64,000 bases of DNA. It comes from Diploscapter coronatus (lineage: Eukaryota > Nematoda > Chromadorea > Rhabditida > Rhabditidae). A program made the translations under genes and the position numbers. The stretch's first letter is position 1; the number at the start of each line of letters is the position of its first letter. Below are positions 22,789-35,400 of the stretch, in pieces. The stretch covers positions 15,275,201 to 15,339,200 of the forward strand of contig OZ038422.1 of the NCBI GenBank assembly GCA_964036155.1, given 5' to 3'. Below the pieces are notes generated by a model. It ran no database searches, had not been told where the DNA came from, and saw only the letters and a program-made list of their open reading frames with translations.

Positions 22789-24884
22789 ACTCTTGAAATA
22801 AATAATTCGTCGAATTATATAAACTGAAATTTTTACCAATAGTCGGTTGATTAATGATGCATGAGTAATCTGACTTTTTACTATATCCCTCTATTTACCA
22901 CCGACGTTTCCTCTTTATTTCCCTACATTCTTAATACAAAAAATCGGCGACAAATAAAGGAGGCCTTGTTATCATAATATTTGAAAGGACGAGGTCCAAG
23001 GTTTAGCCTTAGCCAAATAACTGGGACGGATTTCTTATACTATTCGAATGAAAGTCTTTCTGGAGAAAAATCAATTGGTCATTTGTCAAAAAGCATTCGA
23101 TGTTTTCTATTTCTTTAGTGGCCGAGTAAATTAGCATCGAACGTGAGACTTGCGTGACCAGTTCAGCTAATCGGTCGTTCCAGATTCGCCGTTCCTTTTG
23201 ATTATGATTTGATTACTCATGTGGATTCAACATTGTTGATTTGAATTTTATTGATTTGAACGATGATTCTAGCGATTTTGCTGCCAGGAGAAATAGGGTG
23301 TATGGTTAGGAGATGTTAGAGAAAAGCTATCTCGATTTGCATAATATTTTGTCACGAATTAGAGAAGCTACAAAAAATTCAAACTGGCAAAATTCTTGAA
23401 CTCCCTTGATATGGTTCATTTTCAGACATTTGCCTTAAAGAGTCAAGATGTGTGATAGTCATCCATCAGTCATCTTTCCATAGCATTATCTTTTCTTTTC
23501 ACACACTGCAAAAATCTCAACTTCGCCATATCTTTTTTTCAATTTCAACGTTGTGTAAGAATTTCGAAAAAATATCGTTCAATCTATCAGTTAACCGCAG
23601 TTGATCCGTTTGTCTGTGGACGCCAAGGTCGTGTATTTTCATCTCGACTGTGATATATTGCAGATACTGCCTATCAGTATACGTTTTTCCGATGTTCAAA
23701 AAAGTTAAATCAACCAAACAGAAATGTGAAAAAATATTTAATCACCTCAAAAATATCAACATGCATAATCATGATCTTTGAACTTCGTTGTCATCAGAGG
23801 CGTGACCGAGTATGAATTTTAAAAAATTCGGAATAGGCGTTGAAATTGTAAATTTCCATTACTTCATAATCAGAATTGAAATTGCGCACAACCCCTAATT
23901 AACATCCTATCATTAAAATCCTATTTCGGAGAAAACACTGTAAAAAAGTGATAAACCAATAAAGTTGACCAACAATCATTCAAATATTCATTTACTGATG
24001 AGCAAGAAATGTTAGGATAATAATTTATTCAAATCTTCATACTGATGTTGATCATATGACGAAAATTCAAGTATAAATGATCTCAGTTAATTTCTAAGGC
24101 TGTTCGGATTGCTGCCCAAGTCGGGAATGTGGAACCTGGTCACGGGAAAATCGTAAGAAAGGCCATGTAGATTTTGTTTTTACCTGCCAATTTGATTGAC
24201 ACTATCCGAAACTAAAGGCGATCTAAACTGAAAACATTTACCCTTTCCATTTGCAGCCAAATTTGTTGTGAAACTTGTATGCTCATTGATAATTATTAAA
24301 AATTCAAATGAGGTGAATGTCCTGGTAAGTGAGCGGCAGTTGAAAGGTTTAAGTATTGAAGCAGCTTCAACTCGTTTAACATTCGAAATCACGATGACAT
24401 TTCTTTATATTCACCACTGCTTTTGTCTCAATCAGAGCTGACAGCAGAAATGACTTCCCGAATATAAACGGCGCTGTATTGACTGGTGAGTTGGAATGAT
24501 GAAGGAATGGGTTGAACGAGACGCTTACCGAATAGTTTTGAATTTTCAGTCTCTCCTTTCGGACCATCTCTAGCTCGGAGTAATCAGCCACAGATACAAA
24601 CCAAAACAGCTTAGTCAAGTAAAAAACTGAAAAAAGCCAGAAAAGAGTAGAACTAATTCCAAAATAATGCGAAGCAGTTAACGTTATTCATCAATGGAAA
24701 TCGTGGCAAGAACTCGCGAGAAGTAGCTCAAAAATGGCAGCATATCAGTCTGGTCTTCACGGTGTCTGTTGGTGTGGTGCCAAATATGCATATGAATGAG
24801 GTACTTCTCAACCTATTCTTGTTTCTGTCAAATCGTAATCGCGTGATCTCATTATCTCAGTCGCTCTCATGCGAACAACCAGAA
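22789..24884. other. Intergenic, 2.1 kb, with a few exon-like fragments
   Basis: Mostly without signal. Plus-strand stretches 24452-24485 and 24550-24614, each after a good CAG acceptor and phase-compatible, would encode NGAVLTVSPFGPSLARSNQP and end at a TAG, but no upstream start or partner exon fits, so no gene is called. Confidence 0.35.
22797..22802 (+). promoter_or_regulatory. Poly(A) signal of astacin B
   Basis: AATAAA nine bases after the stop codon. Confidence 0.75.
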
Positions 24885-26882
24885 TTAAGAGACATTCCAC
24901 GAATAAACGGAACAACTGTCTAAGGGGGTCCGGACAATGGTAAAAGTGTCTCAGATCCGAACCAAACTTATATGGTGGATACATCCATGGACCCTATTGA
25001 CAAAAATCTGAAAGTTAGGTCCCACCCCCAAAAGTGGGCGGGGCTAGGTGGGGGTTAAAGTTGAGCATTTTCATGATTTGGCACCCCTCAGGGGATACAA
25101 AGAAATTTTTTTTATTATAGAAGATTTTCGAAAAAATTAATAAGGATGAACATGACCATGGGATACACTTTCTAAAAATATATTGGTTTAGAGTGGTCAA
25201 CCACTTGCTGGATGCGGAAGGGGGTCCCAAAGCCAAAAGTATAAAAAATGACGGTTTCAAAAATATGCATATTTTGCATAAAATCGCCCCTACTGGAACA
25301 TTATATGGGTATTTAGCAAAATTTTATTTCATATTCGGATTCTCCAGATAAAATTACACTAAGATCAGGCATAAAATCGATAAGTTAGGTATGACACCAA
25401 TAACATTTCTATCGCACCAAAGTTGAGGACCCAAATATCGAAATTTCAATTTTGAGAGTTAGACCCCACAACATGTATATCATTCGATAGAGCTCATCAA
25501 ACTGAACAACTTTTGTCAAGACACTATATGGTTATCTATTATGGTATGCGTGGTATGGTGGTTTGAAGAAGTCAGACCCACGAAAATGACACAAATTTTC
25601 AAAAATTCATAACTTTTGTAAAATCAAATAAACTCGAAAAATCTTTTCGGGATATAGCAGATTAAGGACAATACTTCATTTTTTCTTCCCAGAGTATTGT
25701 GCTATCACTTTACCATGATACCATATGGATCCATGGTATACCACCCATATGGTACTCAAGTAGTACTATACCAAAATGGGTATAATTCGACTCGAAATTG
25801 ATTGGAGAGTAATATTCGAGTCCATTTCTATCAATGTCAGCAAGTGGTTTCATTATACCATCATTACATTAATTATAATCACCTGTTGAAAAAGACTAAA
25901 AATGGGGTATTTGCAAATGGCCATAAAAGGCGATAGACTAATCCCTTTTTCAAGTGGTTTTCAGCATATTACTCAGCTCGATAGGGGCTTTCGTTTGGTA
26001 TATAACATGATGGATATCGGTTACCAAATGGTAACTTGACCATATGGGTCGCTACCATTTGGTACCATACCATGTTTAATATCGTTCGACTCCAAATTGA
26101 ATGGGAATAAATAATGGATGTCTCTAGCTTCAATTTGAGCCCAAATTTTGGTAGACTACCTATGGAAATATTCTCGTATTATTTTCTTGAGGATTGACAT
26201 TAAATTTTGGTTTTTTGAGTACCACTCCCATACCATAATAGATAATCATGAGGTGTCTTCACAAAAGTTGCTCAGTTTGATGAGCTCTATCGAATGATAT
26301 ACATGTTGTGGGGTCTAACTCTCAAAATTGAAATTTCGATATTTGGGTCCTCAACTTTGGTGCGATAGAAATGTTATTGGTGTCATACCTAACTTATCGA
26401 TTTTATGCCTGATCTTAGTGTAATTTTATCTGGAGAATCCGAATATGAAATAAAATTTTGCTAAATACCCATATAATGTTCCAGTAGGGGCGATTTTATG
26501 CAAAATATGCATTTTTTGAAACCGTCATTTTTTATACTTTTGGCTTTGGGACCCCCTCCAGCCCCAAAAAAGTGCCTGGCCTCCCAAAACCAATATATTT
26601 TTAGAAAGTACATTCCATGACCATGTTCATCCTTTTTAAATTATTCGAAAATCTTTTAAAATAAACAAATTTTATTTGTACCCCCTGAGGGGTGCCAAAT
26701 CGCAAAAACACTCAACTTTGGCCCCCACCTAGCCCCGCCCACTTTTGGGGGCGGGACCTGATCTCCCCATTTTTGTGATCAGGGGCCATGGGTGTATCCA
26801 CTCATATGGGTTTGGTTCGGATCCGGAACACTTTTGCCATTGTCCGGACCCTTGTTCCAGTTATACATGGAATGTCTCTTAA
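24885..26882. mobile_element. 2-kb foldback element with about 0.67-kb inverted arms
   Basis: The left arm, starting GAGACATTCCA at 24889, reappears reverse-complemented ending TGGAATGTCTC at 26878. Both ends are bounded by TTAA (24885-24888 and 26879-26882). Arms run to about 25560 and from about 26217. The inner parts of the arms look almost identical, while the outer 150 bases carry scattered changes and small indels. The central 650 bases contain several CCATATGG and GGTACC-rich small palindromes and a partial direct repeat (TTCGACTC, then AAATTGA). I found no transposase, so it is non-autonomous. The TTAA borders could be a piggyBac-type target duplication or simply the palindrome tip. 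Confidence 0.75.
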
Positions 26883-28507
26883 TCAAAGTCATTAAAAAGT
26901 CGTGATCCTCAAATGAACAATTGATACTGTCAGATTATAATCAAAAGGCAACTTCCCATACAAATACAGAACCGAGCAAACCACAAACTAATAAAAATTT
27001 CTCGAAACAAGAAATCGTAGTTTTCTCCTCTTTATCGTTTAGTAATTTTCTGATGTCCCTATGAAGCATTGCACAAATTATGCGTCAAGAGCACAATGAC
27101 CAGTAGCCGACAGTATTCAGGCAGAAGTTCAACAACTCCAGAGGATTTTCTTGTGATCTGCGATAGTTTACTTGGTGTGTCCTTCAGTCACTAAATAAGA
27201 AGGCCTCCAATTTGAATAAACTTTATTCGTTAATCTTTAAACAAACGCATCGACATAATTTCTCCTCTTCTAAATTAAAATGCATACATGAATGTCGATA
27301 TTATCTTTGAGTGTGTAAACTCGATCATTCAAGAAAAGTGATTGTCCATTGTCTCTGAAAGCAGCGCCCATTAGCAGCATTCGATTCGCCTTTAGATTCT
27401 CCTTTCGATTCGCCTGAAGAAGACCCTCCCTCCCACACACACACACACACAAGGGGAGGCGACGTGTCCTTCCCCAGGCCAAAGATGGCCGATGCGAAGG
27501 TGTTTTTGCAAAAGCAAGAAAATAAGGTCAGCGAAAAAGCTGACCTCTTCAAGATAGCCCATAAATAGTCTTTAATGTATGTTTTGACCCGCGCGCTGAT
27601 GAAATTCTTACGGCCAAGATGATCAGTTTTTCGTATTCTGACAACTCAATAGACACTGATGATAGCATCATTAATGTTTCAATGCAGAGGCATAAAGTGC
27701 AGTTCACGCCATCGCCGACAACGGGTACACCTATAAAAAAAAACAACAAGAAGATGCGGGAGAAACATGTTTGATATTTTTAGGGCGAGAACTGAGAAAA
27801 ACAGAGACTGAGGAGCGTAGTGAAGGACGGGGGTAGGCGGCAAGAGTAGAATTCTTTTGTCAAGATCTGTCAACGGGCAAGGGTGGGAGGAGATTCGGTT
27901 CTCGTTGCCAGCCGGTAGGCGAAAACGTAAAAACGTATCAAACTGACTTCGAAGGGCGAGTTGACATTCGCGACGATGGACGGTATATAAAAGGCGCAAC
28001 AATGCCAATTCGAAAACAACTCCCTCGCCAACCCGCGATTTTCTGCTAACGTGGCGTACATCTCCGCTTTCTTTTGAAAACGATACCATCTATCTAACGC
28101 TAATGCTGATCTTCTAGATTTTGATTTTCTCCCTCCCTCACTCATCCCTTGTTTTTATTATCGTTGATGATTCCGTAGATTCTCGAAGGAACATGCAGAG
28201 ATGGTTATCGCCTTGACCCGATTATTCAAAGAAAATTTCTCCATTAAATACGCGTCATCCCCATCGAATATTCCACTCGCACGATATCTGCGATTTTCAT
28301 TTTCGAAGTTCACCTTTAAAAGAGGTTCCAATCATCTCTGCTTCCATTTCATTTCTTTAGAAGCTGAATTCAAAGAGTTCTCATTGCTTATTCATTGCAA
28401 ACTCTGAACCCACACATTTTCATTTCACCGATTTATTGAAGCTTATTCGCTGGTCGTTAACTTTTGAGAATTATGATTTTATAATACTTTCTTTCAGACA
28501 AATCACC
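26883..28507. other. Intergenic, 1.6 kb, upstream of the Glu/Lys-rich gene
   Basis: Contains a CA microsatellite at about 27433-27452 and, on the plus strand, a TATA-like box (27984-27994). Long minus-strand open frames here look non-coding: repetitive, without initiation context or domains. Confidence 0.5.
27984..27994 (+). promoter_or_regulatory. Candidate TATA box
   Basis: TATATAAAAGG in a GC-richer stretch, about 500 bases before the start codon at 28508. The interval would be an outron removed by trans-splicing at the CTTTCAG ending 28497. The link to that gene is inferred. Confidence 0.4.
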
Positions 28508-29324
28508 ATGAAATTCATCGTCGTCCTCGGATTGACTCTCTTCCTCGTCGCCTACACCATGGCTGAGGATGCCCCCGCCAAGACTGAGGAGAAGAAGGAA
28601 GAGCCAAAGGCTGAAGAGAAGAAGGAGGAGAAGAAGGAGGAAGAGAAGAAGGAGGAGGAGAAGAAGGAGGAAGAGAAGAAGGTGAGCCATTTTGAACATT
28701 TTTAGACGGACGGATATTTTGCAACCTTTCATTTGTCTCTTTGGGCTAACTTACTATCAAGTCGAACTGAATTTTCTGCAAACTTTTCCTAAATTTTAAC
28801 TACCAGGAAGACATGATCAGCTCTGCCATTGATCTCCAGATCTGTCTGATAGTATCTTGTGCTCCCCAAAATGGTTAATCCTATCTTCAAAGTGTTCAAT
28901 AGCAAAATACTTGCAACACTAATTTCAATAAATAAAGAAATGAAGTTATTTTCAATCATTTTGCCATTAAATTACTTATTAAATTAAAGTATTATTTTAA
29001 TTTTCTAATTAGTCAAAATTTTTAGGAGGAACCCAAGGAAGAGAAGAAGGAAGAAGCTAAAGAGGCCCCTAAAGAGGAGAAGAAGGAGGAGGAGAAGAAG
29101 GAGGAAAAGAAGGTAGGCAATTATGTTATTTCTACTAAAATGACCACTCCTGGTCTCAAATCTTGGTTAAATTTTGATTAAATGAAGAAACAAAGATTAT
29201 TTTCAGTCATTTTACCGTGAAACTAATTGTTAAATTTAGAGATTTATTTTTTGATAATATCCTAATTTATGGAATTAATCAAAATCTTTAGGAGGAAGCT
29301 AAGCCCGCCGAGAAGAAGGAATAA
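28508..29324 (+). CDS. Small secreted Glu/Lys-repeat protein
   Basis: Three exons (28508-28681, 29026-29112, 29292-29324) give 97 aa. The start is the first ATG after a CTTTCAG acceptor ending at 28497. A signal peptide (MKFIVVLGLTLFLVAYTMA) is followed almost entirely by Glu and Lys with a few Ala and Pro (EEKKEEPKAEEKKEEKK). Each later exon opens with GAGGA and keeps the same character. The ends of both introns are similar (TCATTTT, an AT-rich middle, then TCAAAATYTTTAG), so the gene seems to have grown by copying an exon-intron unit. Codons are almost only GAG and AAG, against the AT bias of the neighbourhood, suggesting high expression. The protein is probably a highly charged, unstructured extracellular polymer; no family is recognised. 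Confidence 0.8.
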
Positions 29325-30925
29325 ATTCATCGTCTCAATAACAACTAATGGCATGATCGGGTCTAATTGAGGATAATGTAAGCCATTTTGAATATCGAGA
29401 CAAAACTTACGAGATATAAGACACTCATCATTTGAAATTCAACAGAAAGAATGCTAAAATGGAATCGTTTATTTCTGTTGAATAGATCATGTAGCGCGTT
29501 TTATATTCTAGAAATATAATCAACTCCAAGACTTGGAATATTGTGAGAATGATTCATTAGTTTTCAGGTCGATGTATGTATGGTAAATAAGTGGTTATTT
29601 CTTCTGTTTAACGATGCTCTAGCTATGCTGATTTTATTTCAATTAAAATATTCGTTTTAATCGTTTCTTTCAAATAAATTTTTTTCTCTTAAAACTTGTA
29701 ATTTACAACAAAAAAAAATATGCAAACACCGCAATTAACATATGTATTTAAATTAGAAAGCAATCTAAATTTGAAAGTGGAACCGTAAGAACTGGAACAT
29801 GGCTGTAAGAAGACTTCTTTTCCATCACTTTCCGGGTCTAAAATTAATAATGGCATAAATAATTCGTTAACGGACTGATGGATGGTGTTACATTAGATAG
29901 TCAACGCTGCTAACAGCAATAATTCGCTGTCCCATGTAGAAATAGCCAGTGTCAAACGCGTTGAACTGTTCCGACAAGAAATTCAGCCTTTCGCAGGAAT
30001 TGTCTTCCTTAATTATTTTTGATCATATGAAAAATTGGTATTTTTAAAGATGTTAAGCTATAAAAAATTATTGAAACAGAATAAGTTACGCGTTTTCTTT
30101 AATTTCACCTGAACAACCTTTCTAAACCATGTTATGAAAATGAATTGCCGAAATTGCATATGTGGTGCTGATATCATTAAAGATGCTAGATAATTTGAAA
30201 ATGGTAGAAAAGTTGCATTCGTTTTTCGAGACATTAACAGAACTATCTTCCTGATTCGCCTCTTTGTAATGTACAGAAAAACGGCATCGATGTTACTTTT
30301 TAAAGAATCAGAATGATAAGAGTAAAGAGGACTTGAAAGATCAACTACGTAGATACTTTGAGATCTTCATAGGAACCATTCTCTGGAATCGTCTTTAATG
30401 ATGTGTCTAAGAAAAATGACGCGATGGCGTTATTTTTAAAGATGCAGAATGATGGGACTGTTAGTAGAAATTTGAAAGGAAATTGCGTGAATTTTAGGAA
30501 AAGGAGAATCGGAGAGTAAATGATAAGATTACCAGTTGAATCAGAACATCTGAAATGTGATTATTTATGTACAATTGCTATTTAAAAAGTTAATTCTTTG
30601 ATTTTCGAGTTTCGTTAACAAATTTCGTCAGCAAATTTAGTTCTATTCGAAGTATCTTCAGATCGCGAAATTTTATGTTAGCGGATGAAATTTTTCTCTC
30701 AGAATAGCCTGTCAATGAAGGTGTTGTTCAATATCCATCATTTTTCTCGCATACCGATCTTTCATCCCATTAATCAGTTTCTTATTGCACATCAGTGACA
30801 ATAACCTTGAATTTTGCGAGAAAAATAGTGGTCTAGGCGATTTCTGAGAGATGATAAACTATCGATTCGATTTGGAAATTTTTAGAAAAATAAAATTGAT
30901 CTCTTTTTTTAAATTAGAAACTTAC
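29325..30925. other. Intergenic, 1.6 kb
   Basis: AT-rich. Holds the 3' flank of the Glu/Lys-rich gene and possibly the unresolved last exon of the minus-strand Thr/Ser-rich gene (candidate acceptors near 30808, 30847 and 30863 on the minus strand). Nothing else is seen. Confidence 0.4.
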
Positions 30926-31588
30926 AATAGTTGACGCTGAATGTGATGAGGCAGCTCGGAGCTGGCCCTGCAGTTGCGAAATCGAAGGTGCCGAAGCCGA
31001 GAAAAGCAGTCATAGTAGTTCCAGCTGCTGAAAATACTCTGCTGAGTATCTCTTTGAGAATTTTCTAAAGTTCACGAGGCGGTGTGATGGTTGTGCAGTC
31101 CACTTCTGGATCCGCAATGAACGGAGGTGTTGGCATGAATTGACAAGCTAAATCAACTAGGATAAAAAATATCGATTTTCTCTTCGGGACAAACTTATTG
31201 CTGCAGTTGTAGACGAAAAGCTAGAAGTGGATGTCGACGAAGTGGTCGAGAAAGTGGTCGAGGAAGGCTCTGTCGAGCTCTCCGTAGAAATTTCAGTGGT
31301 CGCTTCCGTTGTGAATTCTAAAGATTTCCTTTCATAAGAGTGCATTCGTCTTGCTTTTCATATCGTCAATGGAATCATCAAGTAAAAATCTAGGTAATTA
31401 AAGAGAATGACTGGGCTAAACTTATCCCTCTTTTTTACAATACGTCTGAGATGCCCATCAGTGACCAAAAATATTATGAAAATTCGATATCACTTACCAT
31501 CATCTTCCAGATCTGGTGATGTTATGCATCCTAGCGAATTTGTTCGAAGATTTAATAAAATTATAGCAAAGACTAGACATTTTAGCAT
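30926..31588 (-). CDS. Secreted Thr/Ser-rich (mucin-like) protein, possible C6/DUF281 relative, 3' end unresolved
   Basis: On the minus strand, exons 31588-31498, 31317-31195, 31147-31076 and 31027-30926 join in frame; every junction falls in phase 1, typical of shuffled extracellular modules. Residues 1-19 are a signal peptide (MLKCLVFAIILLNLRTNSL). Exon 2 is almost pure Thr, Ser and Glu (TTEISTESSTEPSSTTFSTT), probably heavily O-glycosylated. Exons 3-4 add a Cys-containing part (CQFMPTPPFIADPEVDC and GPAPSCLITFSVNY). This layout resembles nematode C6-domain proteins, but the match is weak. If exon 3 is not spliced at 31075 the frame ends at a TAG at 31065, giving a shorter protein. The last exon was not found. 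Confidence 0.55.
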
Positions 31589-32494
31589 TAGTTATCGATC
31601 TTTCAGCTGATATTCGTGGAAGATAGGCTACCAGACGAATGGTCAATCGTTAATCGCCTCGGACAATGTGAGGACATTCCGGATCCTCTACACTCGACAG
31701 ATAATCTTTTTAATATCCCTTTTCTTTATCTTTGGTATCAGCGGAACAATATGACGTCAATAGAAGGAGATATCACATCTTCTTCTTCTCTACAAGAAAA
31801 ATGTTAATGAGTCTGACAGAGAACAGACTTGCTGAAGCGAAAGCTGAAGACGTTAAGTCCATTTCGTCGTTTCCAATCTCTATTCCCTATTTATGGGCTT
31901 TAATGGATATGCTGAAAATAAGATTCCCTACATATGGATCGAATTTTAATTCAACCAGATGATAATCATTGGCACGTGCATGATCTGGCAAAGATCCTTC
32001 GATCCAACCACGACAAGAGTCTTTAGGATAAAAGTATCTGGAACTCATTCATCAAAGAATATAACTCTCTGTTGAAGTTTGATATTTCTTCATCAATCGA
32101 GAAATCATATCAGCAGATTCGTCGATAAAGAATAAATTTTTCCTTCAATCAGATCATCGAAATGTTTCAGAAATGTCACTGAATTGATATGACATACTCT
32201 CGGTTGTCATCCTGACTCTGGGACTCTCAAATGTTGAATGGACTCTTCTGGCAGTTGTTTTGTCCGTTTCTCTCTCTGCTCACAAGTCCCCTTCCTTCCT
32301 TCTTTTCCCGGAGCATCTCTTTCGCATTCTGTTAGTTGTCCTCAAACGCCTCCCATTTGCCTTTTCCAAAGTTCACATTTACACATTTGTTCTGTGGTTG
32401 CTATAATTTGTTTATTGTTTAGTATTTATAAATTGTTTCAGCTGCACTGGACTTTAAATCATTTCTCCATTCAGCTTCCAAAAAAGTCACCAAT
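31589..32494. other. Intergenic, 0.9 kb, between divergent genes
   Basis: Lies between the minus-strand Thr/Ser-rich gene and the plus-strand channel gene, so it holds both promoters. No specific site is recognised. Confidence 0.5.
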
Positions 32495-35400
32495 ATGTTG
32501 TGGATTGGAATTTTTATAGGTAAGTTCTTTGGCGATAATCTAAAATTTTCGACATTTTTCCCTGCAAGAGTAGATTTCACAGGGCAAGATGTTGATTCTT
32601 ACATCGAAAGCATATCAGAACGAATAACTAGCAATGAGCCTCCTCAAAACATCGCAAACATGTGGTCAATAAAGATGTGATTTACACTTACGAAAATTGT
32701 CCTATTATTTGAAAAGTGCAAGGAAGAAAATCAAATGTTATTTTTCAACCTGAATATAAAACTAGAGAGAGAATTGCACTTCGGATTTCTTGAAGACTAT
32801 TCTGAAATAGCAAAATAATCAATCAATCAAGACATACCAAGGATGTTCGTGGATGTTATTCTAAGGTGCAACCTCAGCACAGTTATTAAAGTGGAGTTCA
32901 AATGAGTTTCAAGCCTATTTTCAGAATATTTGTGACCAAAAGAGATGTTACAAAAATTTCAGGTTTATTTTGCACCATTGAAGCGACAACGTTTGCTGAT
33001 CAATTGTATGAGGATTTGCTATACTATTACAACAAAAATGTTCGACCAGTCAGGAATGCTTCTGAGACTGTCCATGTGAAGTTCGGAGCTTCACTTATTC
33101 GAATCATCGATGTCGTAGGGCTAATTTTTAATCGTAAATTTTCACCTATTTATATAGGATGAAGTCAATCAAGTGATGACGACAAATCTTTGGCTGGAAA
33201 TGCAGTGGATCGATAGCAAACTAGTATGGGCTCGAAGTTATACAAAATTGGCAAATTTTCACTAGTTCTAAATTCTTGAAAAATCAAATAAAAGTAGTTA
33301 AATCGAAGATCAAATGCATTATCTTCAACTTCTCGCGTACTTAGCATCACTGGCTCATTTTACATCGTTACACTGGACAACTTTTCGTCGCATTTTCTTT
33401 TTCACAACGAGAGTGCAGTAAATTTGCAAGGAGCTGTTTTTTCTGCAGAACGTGAAGGTCAAACTTTCCTTTTTCTTCGATGGAAAAAAGTTATTGGTAA
33501 CTAAATTCGAAACAAAGAAAGGGGTCGAAACAATATTAGAATAAAGCTGATTTCTTAGGTGTGGAACCCAGCTCAATGGGGAGGCATCCGAAAACTGCAC
33601 ATACCATCAGACTCGATCTGGGTTTGAGAATTTTCGAATTTGGCTAGTTTCTCGTAAATTCAGATTCCGGACATCGTCCTCAATAATAATGCTGACGGAG
33701 TGCCCGATATCACCATAAATAATGATGCACTAGTTTACTATAATGGACTCGTCGTTTGGAAGCCTCCTTCGATTTATAAATCCTTCTGCTCCATTGATAT
33801 CGAGTTAGTAATTTGAGATTTCATTTGTTCGAAATGTGGAAAACACTCCAGATTCTTCCCGTACGATTCCCAGAACTGGTATGAAGTTTTCCAAAATGAT
33901 TAATTTCCCGAGACGAACCTTCAGCAAAATGGTCTTCATGGGCTGGTCATACAGCGGTTTCCTGCTTGAAATCAAACAGATCCCGGTAAAGTTGGAAATT
34001 AGTTCTACAAAGCCATAGGTAATTTTAGTTCGACGGTTTTCCACTGGTAACTTTGATCGATGACTCTAATGGCCAACCGTATGTGTTTCGGTTATGTGTG
34101 TTCTTTTTCATTTAGAGCTTATTTCAGGCGCGAATACAACTATTCCCAGAAAGGGATGGATTTGAGCTACTTTAATCCGTAATATTGCGACAGTTTTCAT
34201 CAACTAATTATACGAATTTCAGCTCGGCAGAGTGGGATTTGATCAACTTGACATCGACCAGAAATAGCATCCTTTATCCTGGTTGCTGTGGACAGGTAAA
34301 GTATCATTTGAAATATTTCGCAAATTTGGATAATTAGGATTACTACATCGACGTCACTTTCAAATTGACCCTACGACGGAAGCCCTTATTTTACACAGCT
34401 AATATCGTCATTCCTTGCATGCTCATTGGTAAGTGTACAAGAAAATTATTGCCCAATCTGAGAGATAGGAAATCGGGTGAGAAATAAGTGATTTTAGGCA
34501 AATCTTGATTTTTTCATGCTCCATTTCTCATTTTGTAGCACTGAAAATAACGTTGCAATATCTTGCACCTTCCAGATTAAGAAACAAATCGTATTCTTGG
34601 TTTCAGCAATTCTGACGACGTTTTGCTTCTACGTTCCCTCGTTTGAGCACAAGATAGCTTTCTCCACAAATGGTATGGACTGGGAGATGAGATTTTCTCG
34701 TTTTTCCTCCAACTCTAAGATTTCAGTTCTTGTCGCAATTTCCGTCTTTTATCTCGTTCTCATCGATTTATTGCCGGCCAATTCAATCCAGATTCCACTA
34801 ATCGGTTGGATATTAATTTTTTAAATAAAATTTTGGTGGACAAATCAGATCCTTCGCTAACCATAAATTTCGTGACTCTTTTTTGGATCGTTAGAGATCA
34901 GTGTTCCTGAAAATTATTATTTGAAAATATTTTTAGTAAAAATTCCGTACCCAAAATTGGATACTATAAACTGTGGGTAGCTCACGAACCATCCAAGAAA
35001 AGGCTTCGAAGTCGCTTAGAACCCATATTGTTTTTTGAAGTGGTATTTTAGGCAAATATCTCCTATTCACAATGATATCTGTCTTCTTCTCAATCATTTT
35101 CTCAGTTATGTCGCTCAATTTCTACCGAAGGTAATCATTGTTGTTGAATGACTTCAGAAGTTTCTATTACAGAGACGGAAGTGTATCCCAAATGAGCTCC
35201 TTGACTAAACTAATATTTGTCAAAACTCTGCCGAAATATTTGTGGCTGAAGGAATATGAAGACGAAGATGCCATGAGCGAGCATGATAGCGCTAGTTCAG
35301 GTAAGAAAATGATTACACCTATTTTTATTTTAAATTTCCTAGATATGAACGTGGGTGGGAATGACGCGTCACGACGTCCTTCACCGTTCTTCCTGTCCGT

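Noticed and set aside
24452..24614. Possible two-exon end of a plus-strand gene
   Set aside because: Phase-compatible and with good splice sites, but no start codon exon or recognisable protein could be joined.
27679..28145. Long overlapping minus-strand open frames upstream of the Glu/Lys-rich gene
   Set aside because: They cover the GC-richer putative promoter with the TATA-like box; translations are not protein-like and have no splice support.
28457..28732. Minus-strand Leu-rich or Pro/Ser-rich frames opposite the Glu/Lys exon
   Set aside because: Shadows of GAG/AAG codons on the other strand (CTC/CTT gives Leu, TCC/TCT gives Ser).
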